From Dokdonella sp. (GTDB lineage Bacteria > Pseudomonadota > Gammaproteobacteria > Xanthomonadales > Rhodanobacteraceae): a DNA stretch of 64,000 nt. Location of the stretch: positions 62,001-126,000 of the forward strand of contig JAHCAR010000005.1 of NCBI GenBank assembly GCA_019634795.1. The letters are read 5' to 3'. The notes beneath the pieces are model-generated. The model ran no database searches, had not been told where the DNA came from, and was given only the letters and a program-made list of their open reading frames with translations. The translations under genes were made by a program, and so were the position numbers. Below, in pieces: positions 52,280-60,735 of the stretch (the first letter of the stretch is position 1; every line of letters starts with the position of its first letter).

Positions 52280-53248
52280 ATGCCCGATACGCCCGTTGCC
52301 CCCGAATCCGCTGCTCCCGGACTGGCCGCCGACCTGCGCGAGGCCCTGGCCCGCAGCATCGTTCAGGTCAACGGCATCCTGCTCGGCAAGAAACAGGAGG
52401 TGCGCCTGGCCTTCGTCTGCCTGCTCGCCGGCGGACACCTGCTGATCGAGGATCTGCCCGGGGTCGGCAAGACCACCCTGGCCCATGCCCTGGCGATCAC
52501 ACTGGGCCTGGATTTCCAGCGCGTCCAGTTCACCAGCGACCTGCTGCCATCGGACATCATCGGGGTCAGCATCTACGAGCGCGATCCGGGCGCCTTCAAG
52601 TTCCACAACGGCCCGGTCTTCACCCAGTTGCTGCTGGCCGACGAGATCAACCGGGCCACGCCGAAGACGCAGAGCGCCCTGCTCGAGGCCATGGCCGAAG
52701 GCCAGGTCACGATCGATGGCCGAACGCATGCCCTGCCTGCCCCGTTCTTCGTCGTCGCGACCCAGAATCCGGTCGATTTCGCCGGAACCTATCCGCTGCC
52801 CGATTCGCAGCTCGACCGCTTCATGCTGCGCATGAGCCTCGGCTACCCGGATCCGGAGTCGGAACGCTCGATGCTCGGCTCGACGGATCGCCGGCAACTG
52901 CTCGAACAGCTCAGTCCCTGCCTCGCCGCGGGCCAGATCCTGGCCCTGCGCAAGGCGACCGCGTCGGTACTGGCCAGCAGCTCGCTGATCGCCTACGTGC
53001 AGAACCTGCTCGAGGCCAGTCGCCGCCACGCCGAGATCCGGATCGGCCTGTCGCCACGGGCAGGTCTCTCGATTCTCGCGGCTGCGCGCGCCCATGCCCT
53101 GCTCGGCGGCCGCAATTTCGTCGTCCCCGAAGACGTGCAAAAGGTCTTCCCTTACATCGCTGCGCACCGCCTGAGTCTGGGATCCGGCTCGCAGGCAAGC
53201 CGAGCCGCGGTGGTCGCCAGCCTGATCGAGAACACGCCGGTGCGATGA
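52280..53248 (+). CDS. MoxR-type AAA+ ATPase
   Basis: The protein has 322 residues from the ATG at 52280; an in-frame ATG at 52166 is possible but adds a low-complexity segment. AAA_3 features are Walker A LIEDLPGVGKTTLAH, FTSDLLPSDIIG, Walker B LLLADEINRATPKTQSALLEAM, sensor 1 VVATQNPVDFAGTYPLP and Arg finger QLDRFMLR. The C-terminal lid has LSPRAGLSILAAARAHALL. MoxR proteins act as chaperones for VWA or DUF58 partners; here a DUF58 gene follows by ATGA overlap. Confidence 0.93.
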   Translation: MPDTPVAPESAAPGLAADLREALARSIVQVNGILLGKKQEVRLAFVCLLAGGHLLIEDLPGVGKTTLAHALAITLGLDFQRVQFTSDLLPSDIIGVSIYERDPGAFKFHNGPVFTQLLLADEINRATPKTQSALLEAMAEGQVTIDGRTHALPAPFFVVATQNPVDFAGTYPLPDSQLDRFMLRMSLGYPDPESERSMLGSTDRRQLLEQLSPCLAAGQILALRKATASVLASSSLIAYVQNLLEASRRHAEIRIGLSPRAGLSILAAARAHALLGGRNFVVPEDVQKVFPYIAAHRLSLGSGSQASRAAVVASLIENTPVR

Positions 53249-54231
53249 GCGCCCTCGGCGCAAGGTTTCAATCGACCTGGCAGGGGCTGCTCGCAGTGGC
53301 CGAACGGCGGCTGCCGGCCTTGACCCGCTTGCGCGCCGCCGAGGCCCTGCCGATCCGCTTGCACCGGCGGCGTATCTACGTCCTGCCGACGGCCTTCGGC
53401 ATCGGATTTGGTGCGCTCCTCGTCATCATGCAGCTCGGCGCGCTCAACTACGCGAACAACGCCGCCCTGCTGCTGACCTGCTTTCTCGCCGCCGCCGCCT
53501 GGATGAGCCTGTTCGCCGGATTCCGTACGCTCGCCGGTCTCGAACTGGTCGCGATCCATGCCGCCGAATGCCATGCCGGCCAGTCGTTGCCACTGACCCT
53601 TCACTTTCTCGCATCGGCACGGCCACGACCCAGCCTGCGCCTGCGCATCGGCACCCACCTGTTCGCCTTCGCCCTTGCACCGGGCGACGGCCCCGGAATC
53701 AGCATCCAGTTGCCCGCGCCACGGCGTGGCTGGATGCGGCCCGGGCGCATGAAGCTCTGGACCGAACAACCGCTCGGCCTGTTCGTCGTCTGGAGCTGGA
53801 TCAATCCGCGGACGTCGATCCTGGTCTACCCGGCAATCGAGGAATCCGCCCCACCGCTTCCGCATGGATCCGGCCAGCTCGGCGAGCGCTTCAGCGCCGG
53901 TGACGGCGAAGAATTTTCCGGGCTGAGGGAATACCGCAGCGGCGATCCGCAGCGTCGCATCGCCTGGAAAGCCTCGGCCCGTCACGACGGCCTGCTGGTC
54001 CGCGAGAGCGAGGTGCCGGTCGACGACAATCGTGTGCTCAGTTACGCGAGCCTGCACGGCCTCGAGCACGAGGCACGCATCCGCCGCCTGACCGCCTGGG
54101 TGATCGCGGCGGATGCGGCCATGCTGAGCTATGCACTCGAACTGCCCGAGCTGCGCATCGGCCCGGGGCTTGGCCATTCCCACCGGCACGCCTGCCTGCG
54201 TGCGCTGGCCCTGATGCCCGATGCGCCTTAG
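53245..54231 (+). CDS. DUF58 family membrane protein
   Basis: This 328-residue protein has two TM helices near 47-90 (LPTAFGIGFGALLVIMQLGA and LLLTCFLAAAAWMSLFAGF). The C-terminal half holds the DUF58 signature GDGEEFSGLREYRSGDPQRRIAWKASARH. The family resembles VWA-type partners of MoxR ATPases. The start overlaps moxR (ATGA) and its end overlaps tgpA by 11 bp. Confidence 0.9.
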   Translation: MSALGARFQSTWQGLLAVAERRLPALTRLRAAEALPIRLHRRRIYVLPTAFGIGFGALLVIMQLGALNYANNAALLLTCFLAAAAWMSLFAGFRTLAGLELVAIHAAECHAGQSLPLTLHFLASARPRPSLRLRIGTHLFAFALAPGDGPGISIQLPAPRRGWMRPGRMKLWTEQPLGLFVVWSWINPRTSILVYPAIEESAPPLPHGSGQLGERFSAGDGEEFSGLREYRSGDPQRRIAWKASARHDGLLVRESEVPVDDNRVLSYASLHGLEHEARIRRLTAWVIAADAAMLSYALELPELRIGPGLGHSHRHACLRALALMPDAP

Positions 54232-56176
54232 CAATCACCAGTTCAACCTGCTCGCCATTTCCGCCCTGATCGCGGTTTCGGCCCATCTCGGCCGCCTGCC
54301 GTGGTGGCTGTCGATTGCCTTGGTCGCGGTTCCGCCGCTACGCATGTTCAGTCGTGCGCGCAGCCCGAAGGCCATCTCGGCCTGGTTGAGGGTGCCGCTG
54401 GTCCTGCTGCTGGTCGCGGTCGTCGTCCTCCACTACGGAAACCTGTTCGGGCGCGAACCCGGCAGCGCCCTGGCCTGCGGCCTGCTCGTGCTGAAGCTGC
54501 TCGAGAGCGAACGCATCCGCGATGCGCGCACGGCTGCCGCGTTCGCCGCATTCGTGCTCATGAGTGCGCTGCTGTTCACCCAGTCGATCGGCTACACCTT
54601 GCTCGTCAGCAGTTGCCTGATCGTCCTGCTGGCCACCCTGAACGCCCTCGAGCCTGCCCCGCTCGACCGCAACCGACCGCTCGGCGCCGAATTGCGCACG
54701 GCGGCGCTGTTGCTCGGACTCGGCGTGCCGCTGGCCGCCGCGGCCTTCCTGTTCACGCCACGGCTGGGCTCGCCTCTCTGGGGTGCTCCCGGCGCCTTTT
54801 CCGAGGCCCGCACCGGGCTGGATGACCGCATGTCGCCGGGTTCGATGACCGAGTTGCTGGTCGACGATTCGCCGGCTTTCCGGGTTCACTTCGAGACGGC
54901 GGTACCAGCGGCCAGCGCACGTTATTTTCGTTCGATCGTGCTGCCGCGCTTCGACGGAACCACCTGGACGCGCCGGGAAACGCCGGCGCAGCCCGAGCTG
55001 GAACCGGTGGTCGGCGAAACTCCGCCGATCGACTACGAAGTGACCTTCGAGCCGAGTCATCGGCCGTGGCTGGTGGCGCTCGACGTACCCGTGTCCGCCG
55101 ACACCGGCCTGCGCATGCGGCCCGACCGCACCCTCAGCGCAACCGGCGGCATCCGCAATCCGAACCAGTATCAGGCCCGCTCGGTGCTGGCCTACCGGCT
55201 GGCGCCGGATCTCGATCCGGCGGATCGCCAGCGCGCCCTGCAGTTGCCGGGTGGCTTCGATCCGAAGACCCGTGAATTGGCCAGGCGCTGGCGCAGCGAA
55301 GGCCGCGACGACGACGCCATCATCGCCAGCGCGCTGGCCATGTTCAACGCCCAGTTCACCTACACCCTGTCGGCACCCCTGCTCGGGCGCAATTCGGTCG
55401 ACGATTTCCTGTTCGATACCCGGGCCGGCTTCTGCGAACACTTCAGCTCGGCGTTCGTCGTCCTGATGCGCGCCGCCGGCATCCCGGCGCGCGTGGTGAC
55501 CGGTTACCAGGGCGGCTGGTGGAGCGACGTCGGCGAGTATCTGCTCGTCCGCCAGTCCGATGCACATGCCTGGTCCGAGGTCTGGCTGCAGGGTCGCGGC
55601 TGGGTGCGCGTCGACCCGACCGCGGCCGTCAACCCGCTGCGCATCGAATCCGGAGCGGCTGCCGCGGCGGGCGACCGGTCCTGGTACTCGGGATCCTGGT
55701 GGCTGCCCCTGCGCAATCGGCTCGACGTGATCAACCGCCTCTGGACCCAGTCCGTTGTGCAGTTCAATGCGCTGCGCCAGAAGAGCCTGCTGCAGCCGGT
55801 CGGCATTACCAGCGCCGATCAGCGCGACCTGCTGCTCGCCCTGGCCGGAGCGTTTGCCGCCATCCTGCTCTCGGCCTCGCTCTGGGTCATGCGCAGCGGG
55901 CATTCGACCCGCTTCGATGTCCTCGATGCCGCCTGGCGCCGCCTTTGCCGGCGGATCGCCAAGGGCGGCGTTCGCATACGCGACAACGAAGGGCCACTCG
56001 ATTTCCTCGACCGCAGCCGCGCCGCCTTTGCCGACACGCCGGAACGAGCGCGGCTGGAAGAACTGGTCAACGCCTACGTCGGACTACGCTACGCCGTGAC
56101 CGAACCGGTCTCGGCCAAGGTTCAGGCATTCGCGCGCAAAGTACGGGAATTCCGTGCGCCGCCAAAGGTCCAATGA
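54221..56176 (+). CDS. tgpA: Transglutaminase-like membrane protein TgpA (DUF3488)
   Basis: The 651-residue protein has about five N-terminal TM helices (1-180), a periplasmic transglutaminase-core domain and a last TM helix near 545-565, then a DUF4129-like tail. The papain-like triad is Cys in AGFCEHFSSAFVVLMRAAG, His in QSDAHAWSEVWLQG and Asp in VRVDPTAAV. P. aeruginosa TgpA is essential and envelope-associated. The overlap with DUF58 and MoxR indicates one complex or pathway. Confidence 0.93.
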   Translation: MRLSNHQFNLLAISALIAVSAHLGRLPWWLSIALVAVPPLRMFSRARSPKAISAWLRVPLVLLLVAVVVLHYGNLFGREPGSALACGLLVLKLLESERIRDARTAAAFAAFVLMSALLFTQSIGYTLLVSSCLIVLLATLNALEPAPLDRNRPLGAELRTAALLLGLGVPLAAAAFLFTPRLGSPLWGAPGAFSEARTGLDDRMSPGSMTELLVDDSPAFRVHFETAVPAASARYFRSIVLPRFDGTTWTRRETPAQPELEPVVGETPPIDYEVTFEPSHRPWLVALDVPVSADTGLRMRPDRTLSATGGIRNPNQYQARSVLAYRLAPDLDPADRQRALQLPGGFDPKTRELARRWRSEGRDDDAIIASALAMFNAQFTYTLSAPLLGRNSVDDFLFDTRAGFCEHFSSAFVVLMRAAGIPARVVTGYQGGWWSDVGEYLLVRQSDAHAWSEVWLQGRGWVRVDPTAAVNPLRIESGAAAAAGDRSWYSGSWWLPLRNRLDVINRLWTQSVVQFNALRQKSLLQPVGITSADQRDLLLALAGAFAAILLSASLWVMRSGHSTRFDVLDAAWRRLCRRIAKGGVRIRDNEGPLDFLDRSRAAFADTPERARLEELVNAYVGLRYAVTEPVSAKVQAFARKVREFRAPPKVQ

Positions 56177-56242
56177 TCGACTCCAACCTCGCTGGCCGAC
56201 GACCGCGCACGACACGATAAACGCATCCGAAGGAGGTGCCTC

Positions 56243-56815
56243 ATGTACAAGTCCGTCCTGTTGACGCCTCTTGCGCTCGCCCTGGCGGCCTGTGCGACCG
56301 TACCGGCCCCGCTGACCGGGGAATTCTCATCGCTCACGCCCCAGCAGAGCCTTTCCGGATCGCATTCCGGCGAGCGCGTGCGCTGGGGTGGCGAGATCAT
56401 CAAGGTCGAGCCCGGCGAATCCTCGACCTGTTTCGAGATCCTCTCGCGCGAACTCGATGCCAGCACGCGACCGCGTTCGCGCGATGCCAGCGAGGGTCGT
56501 TTCATCGCCTGCCGGACCGGTTTCTATGATCCCGAGGTCTTCGTAAAGGGACGCGAACTGACCGTGACCGGCAGCGTCAGCGGCACCCAGGTCGGCCGCG
56601 TCGGCGAGTTCGATTACACCTATCCGAGAATCGCGGCCGACACGATCTACCTGTGGCCGAAGCGACCGCTGGTCATCCGCCAATCTGCCGTCTGGCCCTA
56701 CGACCCGTTCTGGGGACCCGGTTTCGGACCCTATTGGGGCCCCGGCTTCTGGGGGCCACCGCCGGTCATCATCGTCAAACCCGTACCACCGCCGCCGCAC
56801 GGCGACCGGCGCTAG
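56243..56815 (+). CDS. Slp-family outer-membrane lipoprotein
   Basis: The 190-residue lipoprotein has AAGGAGG before the ATG. The signal ends with lipobox LAAC at Cys17. The Slp fold shows VRWGGEIIKVEPGESSTCFEIL, GRFIACRTGFYDPEVFVKGRELTVTG and YPRIAADTIYLWP. The C-terminus is a Trp/Pro/Gly-rich tail (WGPGFGPYWGPGFWGPPP) unlike the globular part. Slp proteins are starvation- or stress-induced outer-membrane lipoproteins. It converges on hinT with 5 bp between. Confidence 0.9.
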   Translation: MYKSVLLTPLALALAACATVPAPLTGEFSSLTPQQSLSGSHSGERVRWGGEIIKVEPGESSTCFEILSRELDASTRPRSRDASEGRFIACRTGFYDPEVFVKGRELTVTGSVSGTQVGRVGEFDYTYPRIAADTIYLWPKRPLVIRQSAVWPYDPFWGPGFGPYWGPGFWGPPPVIIVKPVPPPPHGDRR

Positions 56816-56820
56816 GCTCC

Positions 56821-57165
56821 CTACCCCGGCGGCCAGGTCATCTGGCGACCGGCCAGCAGGTGCAAGTGCAGGTGGTAGACGCTCTGGCCGCCATGGCTGT
56901 TGCAGTTGATGACGCAGCGATAACCGTCTTCGGCGAAACCCTCGCTGCGCGCGTAGCGGGTCGCGGCGAGGACGAGCTTGCCGATCAGGGCAGCATCGCT
57001 TTCTTCAAGGTCGTTCAGCGTCGCGATCGGACGCCGCGGAATGAACAGGATGTGGGTCGGTGCCTGAGCGTTGACGTCGCGGAAGGCGAGCAGGTCCTCG
57101 TCCTCGTAGACGATGTCGGCCGGAATCTCGCGTCGGATGATCTTTGCAAATATCGTGTCGCCCAC
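56821..57165 (-). CDS. HIT-domain nucleotide hydrolase, HinT-like
   Basis: This 114-residue purine phosphoramidase-type protein starts at a GTG with GAGGAG six bases upstream, giving the typical GDTIFAKIIRREIPADIVYED opening. The histidine triad HLHLHLLAGRQMTWPPG is complete, with the C-terminal Trp/Gly motif of HinT. It lies 10 bp downstream of recR. Confidence 0.93.
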   Translation of the reverse strand: MGDTIFAKIIRREIPADIVYEDEDLLAFRDVNAQAPTHILFIPRRPIATLNDLEESDAALIGKLVLAATRYARSEGFAEDGYRCVINCNSHGGQSVYHLHLHLLAGRQMTWPPG

Positions 57166-57175
57166 AGCGGTCTCC

Positions 57176-57778
57176 TCAGAGCAGCGACTGGCGCCCGCCG
57201 AAGGCGTGGGCCAGGGTGCCGCGATCGATGAATTCGAGTTCGCCGCCCAGCGGCACGCCATGGGCCAGCCGGCTGGCCCGCACGTCGGCCGCCCGGGCCA
57301 GTTGCGAAAGCATGTGCGCCGTGGCTTCGCCTTCCACGGTCGGATTGGTGGCCACGATCATCTCCTCGATTTCGCCCTCGGCCAGGCGCGCGGCGAGCAG
57401 GTCGAGGCCGAGTTCCTTCGGTCCGAGTCCGTCCAGCGGCGAGAGCCGGCCGAGCAGCACGAAATAATGTCCGCGATAGCCCGTGGCCTGCTCGATGGCG
57501 AGCTGGTCGACCGGCGTCTCGACGACGCAGAGCAGGTGCTTGTCGCGCGAGGCGTTGGCGCAGAATGAACAGATTTCCTGTTCGCTGAAGCCGCGGCAGC
57601 GGCGGCAGTTGCCGACCTTTTCGACCGCCACGGCGAGCCGCTCGGCCAGTCGCCGGGCGCCGGGCCGGTCGCGCTCGAGCATATGGAAGGCCATGCGCTG
57701 GGCGGTCTTGGCGCCGACCCCGGGCAGACAGCGCAGGGCCTCGATCAGGTCGGCCAGCAGGGGCGAACCGGTGCTCAA
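57176..57778 (-). CDS. recR: Recombination protein RecR
   Basis: This 200-residue protein has an HhH region ([23 protein letters not shown]), the zinc finger [16 protein letters not shown], a Toprim domain ([32 protein letters not shown]) and a C-terminal [17 protein letters not shown]. The start is a TTG overlapping the ybaB stop (TTGA). It forms the RecFOR loader with RecO at 25014-25733. Order dnaX-ybaB-recR is classical. Confidence 0.96.
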   Translation of the reverse strand: MSTGSPLLADLIEALRCLPGVGAKTAQRMAFHMLERDRPGARRLAERLAVAVEKVGNCRRCRGFSEQEICSFCANASRDKHLLCVVETPVDQLAIEQATGYRGHYFVLLGRLSPLDGLGPKELGLDLLAARLAEGEIEEMIVATNPTVEGEATAHMLSQLARAADVRASRLAHGVPLGGELEFIDRGTLAHAFGGRQSLL

Positions 57779-58098
57779 AACGGCATCTTGAATCCGGCCG
57801 GGAGGTTGAGGCCGGCGGCGAGTCCGCCGAGGCGCTCCTGGCTCAAGGCGCCGACCTTGTTGACCGCATCGTTGATCGCCGCGGCAACGAGGTCTTCGGC
57901 CATTTCCGGGTCATCGGCGAACAGCTTGCGGTCGATATTGACCCGGCGCACTTCGTGGCGGCCGCTCATGACGACGCTGACCAGTCCGCCACCGGCCTGG
58001 CCGGTGACTTCGAGCTGGGCCAGCTCTTCCTGGGCGCGCTGCATGTCTTCCTGCATGCGCTGGGCCTTCTGCATCAAACCGGCGAGCGGACCTTTCAT
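57775..58098 (-). CDS. ybaB: YbaB/EbfC nucleoid-associated protein
   Basis: The 107-residue protein starts [20 protein letters not shown] and contains the YbaB core with [21 protein letters not shown] and [14 protein letters not shown]. It binds DNA as a dimer and is usually cotranscribed with dnaX and recR. The start at 58098 is one base after the dnaX stop. Confidence 0.95.
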   Translation of the reverse strand: MKGPLAGLMQKAQRMQEDMQRAQEELAQLEVTGQAGGGLVSVVMSGRHEVRRVNIDRKLFADDPEMAEDLVAAAINDAVNKVGALSQERLGGLAAGLNLPAGFKMPF

Positions 58099-58099
58099 C

Positions 58100-59764
58100 T
58101 CAATTCTCCAGGGGGCGTACCGAATCACTGATGATGCGGGCGCCAAAGGTGTCTATCAATGATTGCACGGCCGGATCGGCATGCAGGCCGTCATGGGCCT
58201 GCTGACGTCGTTCGGCGCTGGCCCGGGCACGACTGTCGGCCGGACTCTCGGCCGCATCGGCCACGCGCTCGACGCGCACGCGCAGCGATCGGCCCAGCGC
58301 CGCGCCGAGCCGCTGGCCGAGCAGTTCGAGCAGAGGCGGCGAAGCGAAGTGCTCATGCGCCGCCTTCATGCCGAGCCGCAACACGTTGCCGTCGACCCCG
58401 AGCAGGACCGCATGCAAGGCCAGCTGGCCGACCGGCCCGCCGAGCTCGGCTCGTTCGAGCAGTCCGGGCCAGTCCTCGATGACGAGCGGCGTATCGACGG
58501 GCGGCGCTTCCGCGACCCGGTCGGCCGGCCGTTCAGGTGAACGGGTGCTGCGACTGCCCGCCTCCGCCGTGTCGGCAGGCCGTGCAGCCGGCGCAGCGCC
58601 AGCGGCTCCGCGTTGGGCTGGCGGCGGGACGGGCCGCGTGCCGGTAGAGACCGGGTTGCGACCGCCCGGGGCGGCGCCGCCCTCGCTGCCACTCGGCGCG
58701 AAAGCCAGCATGCGCAGCAAGGCCATTTCGAAGCCGACGCGCTGGGTCGGCGCCAGCGGCAGGTCGCGCCGCGCGGTGATCGCGATCTGGTAGTAGAGCT
58801 GGACCTCGCGCGGGTCGATCCGGGCCGCCAGTTCGGCCAGTTCCGGCTCGTCCGCGATCGCCGCTCCGGCCATCAGCTGCTGCAGCTGGATTCGATGCAG
58901 CAGCCCGGCCAGTTCGTCGAGGACCTGGCCGAAATCCGGCGCGAATTCGGCGATGCGTCCGACTTCGGCGAACAGGCTCTCGGCATCTCGGCCGACCAGG
59001 GCCTCGAGCAAGACCCGCACCCGGCCGCGCTCGACCGTGCCGAGCATCGAATGCACGTCGGCCGCGCGCAGCGCGCCGCCGCCATGGGCGATGGCCTGGT
59101 CCAGCAGGGACAGCCCATCGCGCAGGGAACCATCTGCGGCCCGCGAGAGCGCCTCGATCGCCTCGTCCTCGAACTCGACCGCCTCGGCGCCGAGGATGTG
59201 CCGCATCTGGCCGAGAATCTGCTCGGGCGTCAGCCGCTTCAGGTTGAACTTGATGCAGCGCGACAGCACCGTGATCGGCAGCTTCTGCGGATCGGTCGTC
59301 GCGAGCAGGAACTTGACGTGCGCGGGCGGCTCTTCGAGCGTCTTCAGCAGCGCATTGAAGGCGGCCTTGGACAGCATGTGCACTTCGTCGATCAGGTAGA
59401 CCTTGTGGCGACCGCGCGAGGGCGTGTACTGGGCGTTGTCGATCAGCTCGCGCACGTTGTCGATGCCAGTGTTGCTGGCCGCGTCGATCTCGAGCAGGTC
59501 GACGAAGCGGCCGGCGTCGATCTCGGTGCAGATGCCGCAGACCCCGCAGGGCTGCGAAGTCGGCCCCTTCTCGCAGTTCAGCGACTTGGCGAAGATGCGC
59601 GCGATGGTGGTCTTGCCGACCCCGCGCGTGCCGGTGAACAGGAAGGCGTGGTGGATGCGCCCGCCATCGAGGGCGTGCGACAGCGCGCGGACGACGTGTT
59701 CCTGCCCGACCAGCTCGGAAAACTGGCGCGGACGCCATTTGCGCGCGAGAACCTGATACGACAT
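58100..59764 (-). CDS. dnaX: DNA polymerase III subunits gamma/tau
   Basis: This 554-residue clamp-loader ATPase starts [20 protein letters not shown]. It has Walker [11 protein letters not shown], the zinc module [16 protein letters not shown], Walker [26 protein letters not shown] and sensor [11 protein letters not shown]. Domain III is followed by a Pro/Ala-rich linker (about 365-425) and a C-terminal tau-type domain for DnaE and DnaB contact. An A-rich frameshift site for a separate gamma form was not evident. Confidence 0.96.
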   Translation of the reverse strand: MSYQVLARKWRPRQFSELVGQEHVVRALSHALDGGRIHHAFLFTGTRGVGKTTIARIFAKSLNCEKGPTSQPCGVCGICTEIDAGRFVDLLEIDAASNTGIDNVRELIDNAQYTPSRGRHKVYLIDEVHMLSKAAFNALLKTLEEPPAHVKFLLATTDPQKLPITVLSRCIKFNLKRLTPEQILGQMRHILGAEAVEFEDEAIEALSRAADGSLRDGLSLLDQAIAHGGGALRAADVHSMLGTVERGRVRVLLEALVGRDAESLFAEVGRIAEFAPDFGQVLDELAGLLHRIQLQQLMAGAAIADEPELAELAARIDPREVQLYYQIAITARRDLPLAPTQRVGFEMALLRMLAFAPSGSEGGAAPGGRNPVSTGTRPVPPPAQRGAAGAAPAARPADTAEAGSRSTRSPERPADRVAEAPPVDTPLVIEDWPGLLERAELGGPVGQLALHAVLLGVDGNVLRLGMKAAHEHFASPPLLELLGQRLGAALGRSLRVRVERVADAAESPADSRARASAERRQQAHDGLHADPAVQSLIDTFGARIISDSVRPLEN

Positions 59765-59836
59765 CGTCAATTCCGTGGAGCGATCCGCGATTGTGCCAAG
59801 TTCTGTCCGCCCTGACCAAACTTCCTCGGCGCCAGC

Positions 59837-59865
59837 TTGTCTGAAGCGGACATGCCTAGTATCCT
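59837..59865 (+). promoter_or_regulatory. Sigma-70 promoter of tRNA-Ser
   Basis: TTGTCT at 59837-59842, a 17-base spacer and TATCCT at 59860-59865 lie 67 bases before the mature tRNA end. It diverges from dnaX. A small GCCCCGCGGGGC palindrome at 59911-59922 lies in the leader. Confidence 0.55.
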
Positions 59866-59932
59866 CCGCCGCCCGTCATGGCAGGCTTTTCCGGCTGCGG
59901 CGGCGGGACAGCCCCGCGGGGCCGTAGGTTGC

Positions 59933-60025
59933 GGAGAGGTGTCCGAGTGGTTGAAGGAGCACGCCTGGAAAGTGTGTAAGCGGCTAAACCCCGCTTCGCG
60001 GGTTCGAATCCCGCTCTCTCCGCCA
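59933..60025 (+). tRNA. tRNA-Ser (GGA anticodon)
   Basis: The gene is 93 nt including an encoded CCA (60023-60025). The acceptor stem is GGAGAGG paired with TCTCTCC, with one G-T pair and discriminator G. The D loop is GAGTGGTTGAAGG, the anticodon GGA at 59967-59969 sits in the loop CTGGAAA, there is a long class II variable arm, and the T arm is GCGGGTTCGAATCCCGC. It reads UCC/UCU codons. Confidence 0.95.
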
Positions 60026-60082
60026 GTTTTGAGCTAAGAGTTAACCGCAATCCGCCGCAGCGCTCATTCCTGCGCGAAAGGT

Positions 60083-60107
60083 GGGGAGCGGGGTTCGAAC
60101 CCGCGAA
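60083..60107 (-). other. tRNA T-arm-like remnant
   Basis: On the minus strand GCGGGTTCGAACCCCGC looks like a complete T stem-loop, followed by TCCCCAC like a 3' acceptor strand, but no other tRNA arms and no CCA are present. It may be a decayed tRNA end or a chance palindrome (GGGTTCGAACCC). Confidence 0.3.
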
Positions 60108-60125
60108 ATAAGCATGCCGGGTTCG

Positions 60126-60190
60126 ACGCATGGGCAGGACGCCCATGCGTGCAGCGCAAGCTGCCCGCAGGGCGAGGCACAGGATGTGCC
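60126..60190. repeat. Cluster of short palindromes (REP-like)
   Basis: Three hairpins lie side by side between the tRNA and SRP RNA genes: ACGCATGGGC/GCCCATGCGT with loop AGGAC (60126-60150), GCAGC/GCTGC with a GCAA tetraloop (60151-60164), and GGCACA/TGTGCC with loop GGA (60175-60189). The AGGA/C loop theme recurs. They resemble dispersed REP-type palindromes of high-GC gammaproteobacteria. Confidence 0.55.
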
Positions 60191-60250
60191 GAGTACATCC
60201 CGCTCGTCCACGGGTTGAAAGGCATCCGCAACGATGCGAACACGTCTTAT

Positions 60251-60363
60251 GGTGGCTCCGTTGGTGCCTCCGCGACGATAGCTTGTGAACTCCGCCAGGT
60301 CCGGAAGGAAGCAACGGCAGCAAGTGACTCGGGTGCCGGAGTGTCGCTGGCGGAGCTACCACC
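60251..60363 (+). ncRNA. ffs: 4.5S signal recognition particle RNA
   Basis: A 113-nt RNA runs from GGTGGCTCCG to the pairing end GAGCTACCACC. The SRP hallmark is intact: CCAGGTCCGGAAGGAAGCAACGG, with the asymmetric and symmetric loops and the GGAA tetraloop that bind Ffh, followed by GGGTGCCGGAGTGTCGCTGGCGG, which pairs back with CCGCGACG and GCTCCG. It delivers nascent membrane proteins with Ffh and FtsY. No convincing promoter is visible directly upstream, so it may be processed from a longer transcript. Confidence 0.93.
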
Positions 60364-60403
60364 AACAACGAAGCAGAAACGCGACTCCGGCCAACAAAGC
60401 CGG
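60301..60403 (+). repeat. Direct repeat, copy 1 (3' part of ffs plus downstream hairpin)
   Basis: These 103 bases recur without mismatch at 60581-60683, exactly 280 bases further on. The unit starts inside the SRP RNA tetraloop region (CCGGAAGG) and runs past the RNA end through GAAGCAGAAACGCGACTCC to a hairpin arm. Past the identical part the two copies are similar but diverged (GTTCGCGCT and a GCGCGG-AACCA stretch in both). Confidence 0.95.
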
Positions 60404-60467
60404 GGGCGCTGTTCGCGCTTCTCGAGTGCGCGGCAACCATGTAGTCCCTCCCCGCGATCTCCTTAGA

Positions 60468-60570
60468 GCGCTTCTGCGCAAGCAGCCATCCCTGGAGCGG
60501 CTCCCGGCCCGGCCATCCCTGGCCGGTCGCTCAGCCCTGCATGCGTTGTCCGACGACAACGCATAAGCGC
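60468..60570. repeat. Palindromic element with near-perfect inverted ends
   Basis: The element begins GCGCTTCTGC and ends GCATAAGCGC, inverted repeats matching at nine of ten positions. Inside are CCGGCCA/TGGCCGG with loop TCCC (60510-60527) and ATGCGTTGTC/GACAACGCAT with loop CGAC (60541-60564). No coding capacity is present. It has the size and structure of a REP doublet or MITE-like element and lies between the two SRP RNA repeat copies. Confidence 0.55.
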
Positions 60571-60580
60571 AGGACTTCGC

Positions 60581-60683
60581 CCGGAAGGAAGCAACGGCAG
60601 CAAGTGACTCGGGTGCCGGAGTGTCGCTGGCGGAGCTACCACCAACAACGAAGCAGAAACGCGACTCCGGCCAACAAAGCCGG
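60581..60683 (+). repeat. Direct repeat, copy 2: truncated second SRP RNA 3' half
   Basis: This is the second copy of the 103-bp unit. Bases 60581-60643 correspond to the 3' half of the 4.5S RNA, but the 5' half is missing: upstream sequence is GGACTTCGC instead of CTCCGCCAGGT, so the long helix cannot form. It is best read as an ffs pseudogene fragment. The attached hairpin CGACTCCGGC/GCCGGAGTCG (60662-60688) is perfect here, while the copy-1 version has a mismatch. Confidence 0.9.
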
Positions 60684-60735
60684 AGTCGTCGTTCGCGCTA
60701 CTCTGGCGCGCGGAAACCACGGAGTCCGAGGCGAA

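Noticed and set aside
59856-60440. A minus-strand frame with a sequence like many database hypotheticals (ERAGFEPAKRGLAAYTLSRR)
   Set aside because: It is the antisense translation of tRNA-Ser and the SRP RNA, a well-known annotation artefact.
60463-60720. A second minus-strand frame sharing a peptide with the previous one
   Set aside because: The shared peptide is simply the antisense of the duplicated SRP RNA segment, so it shows the DNA repeat and not a protein family.
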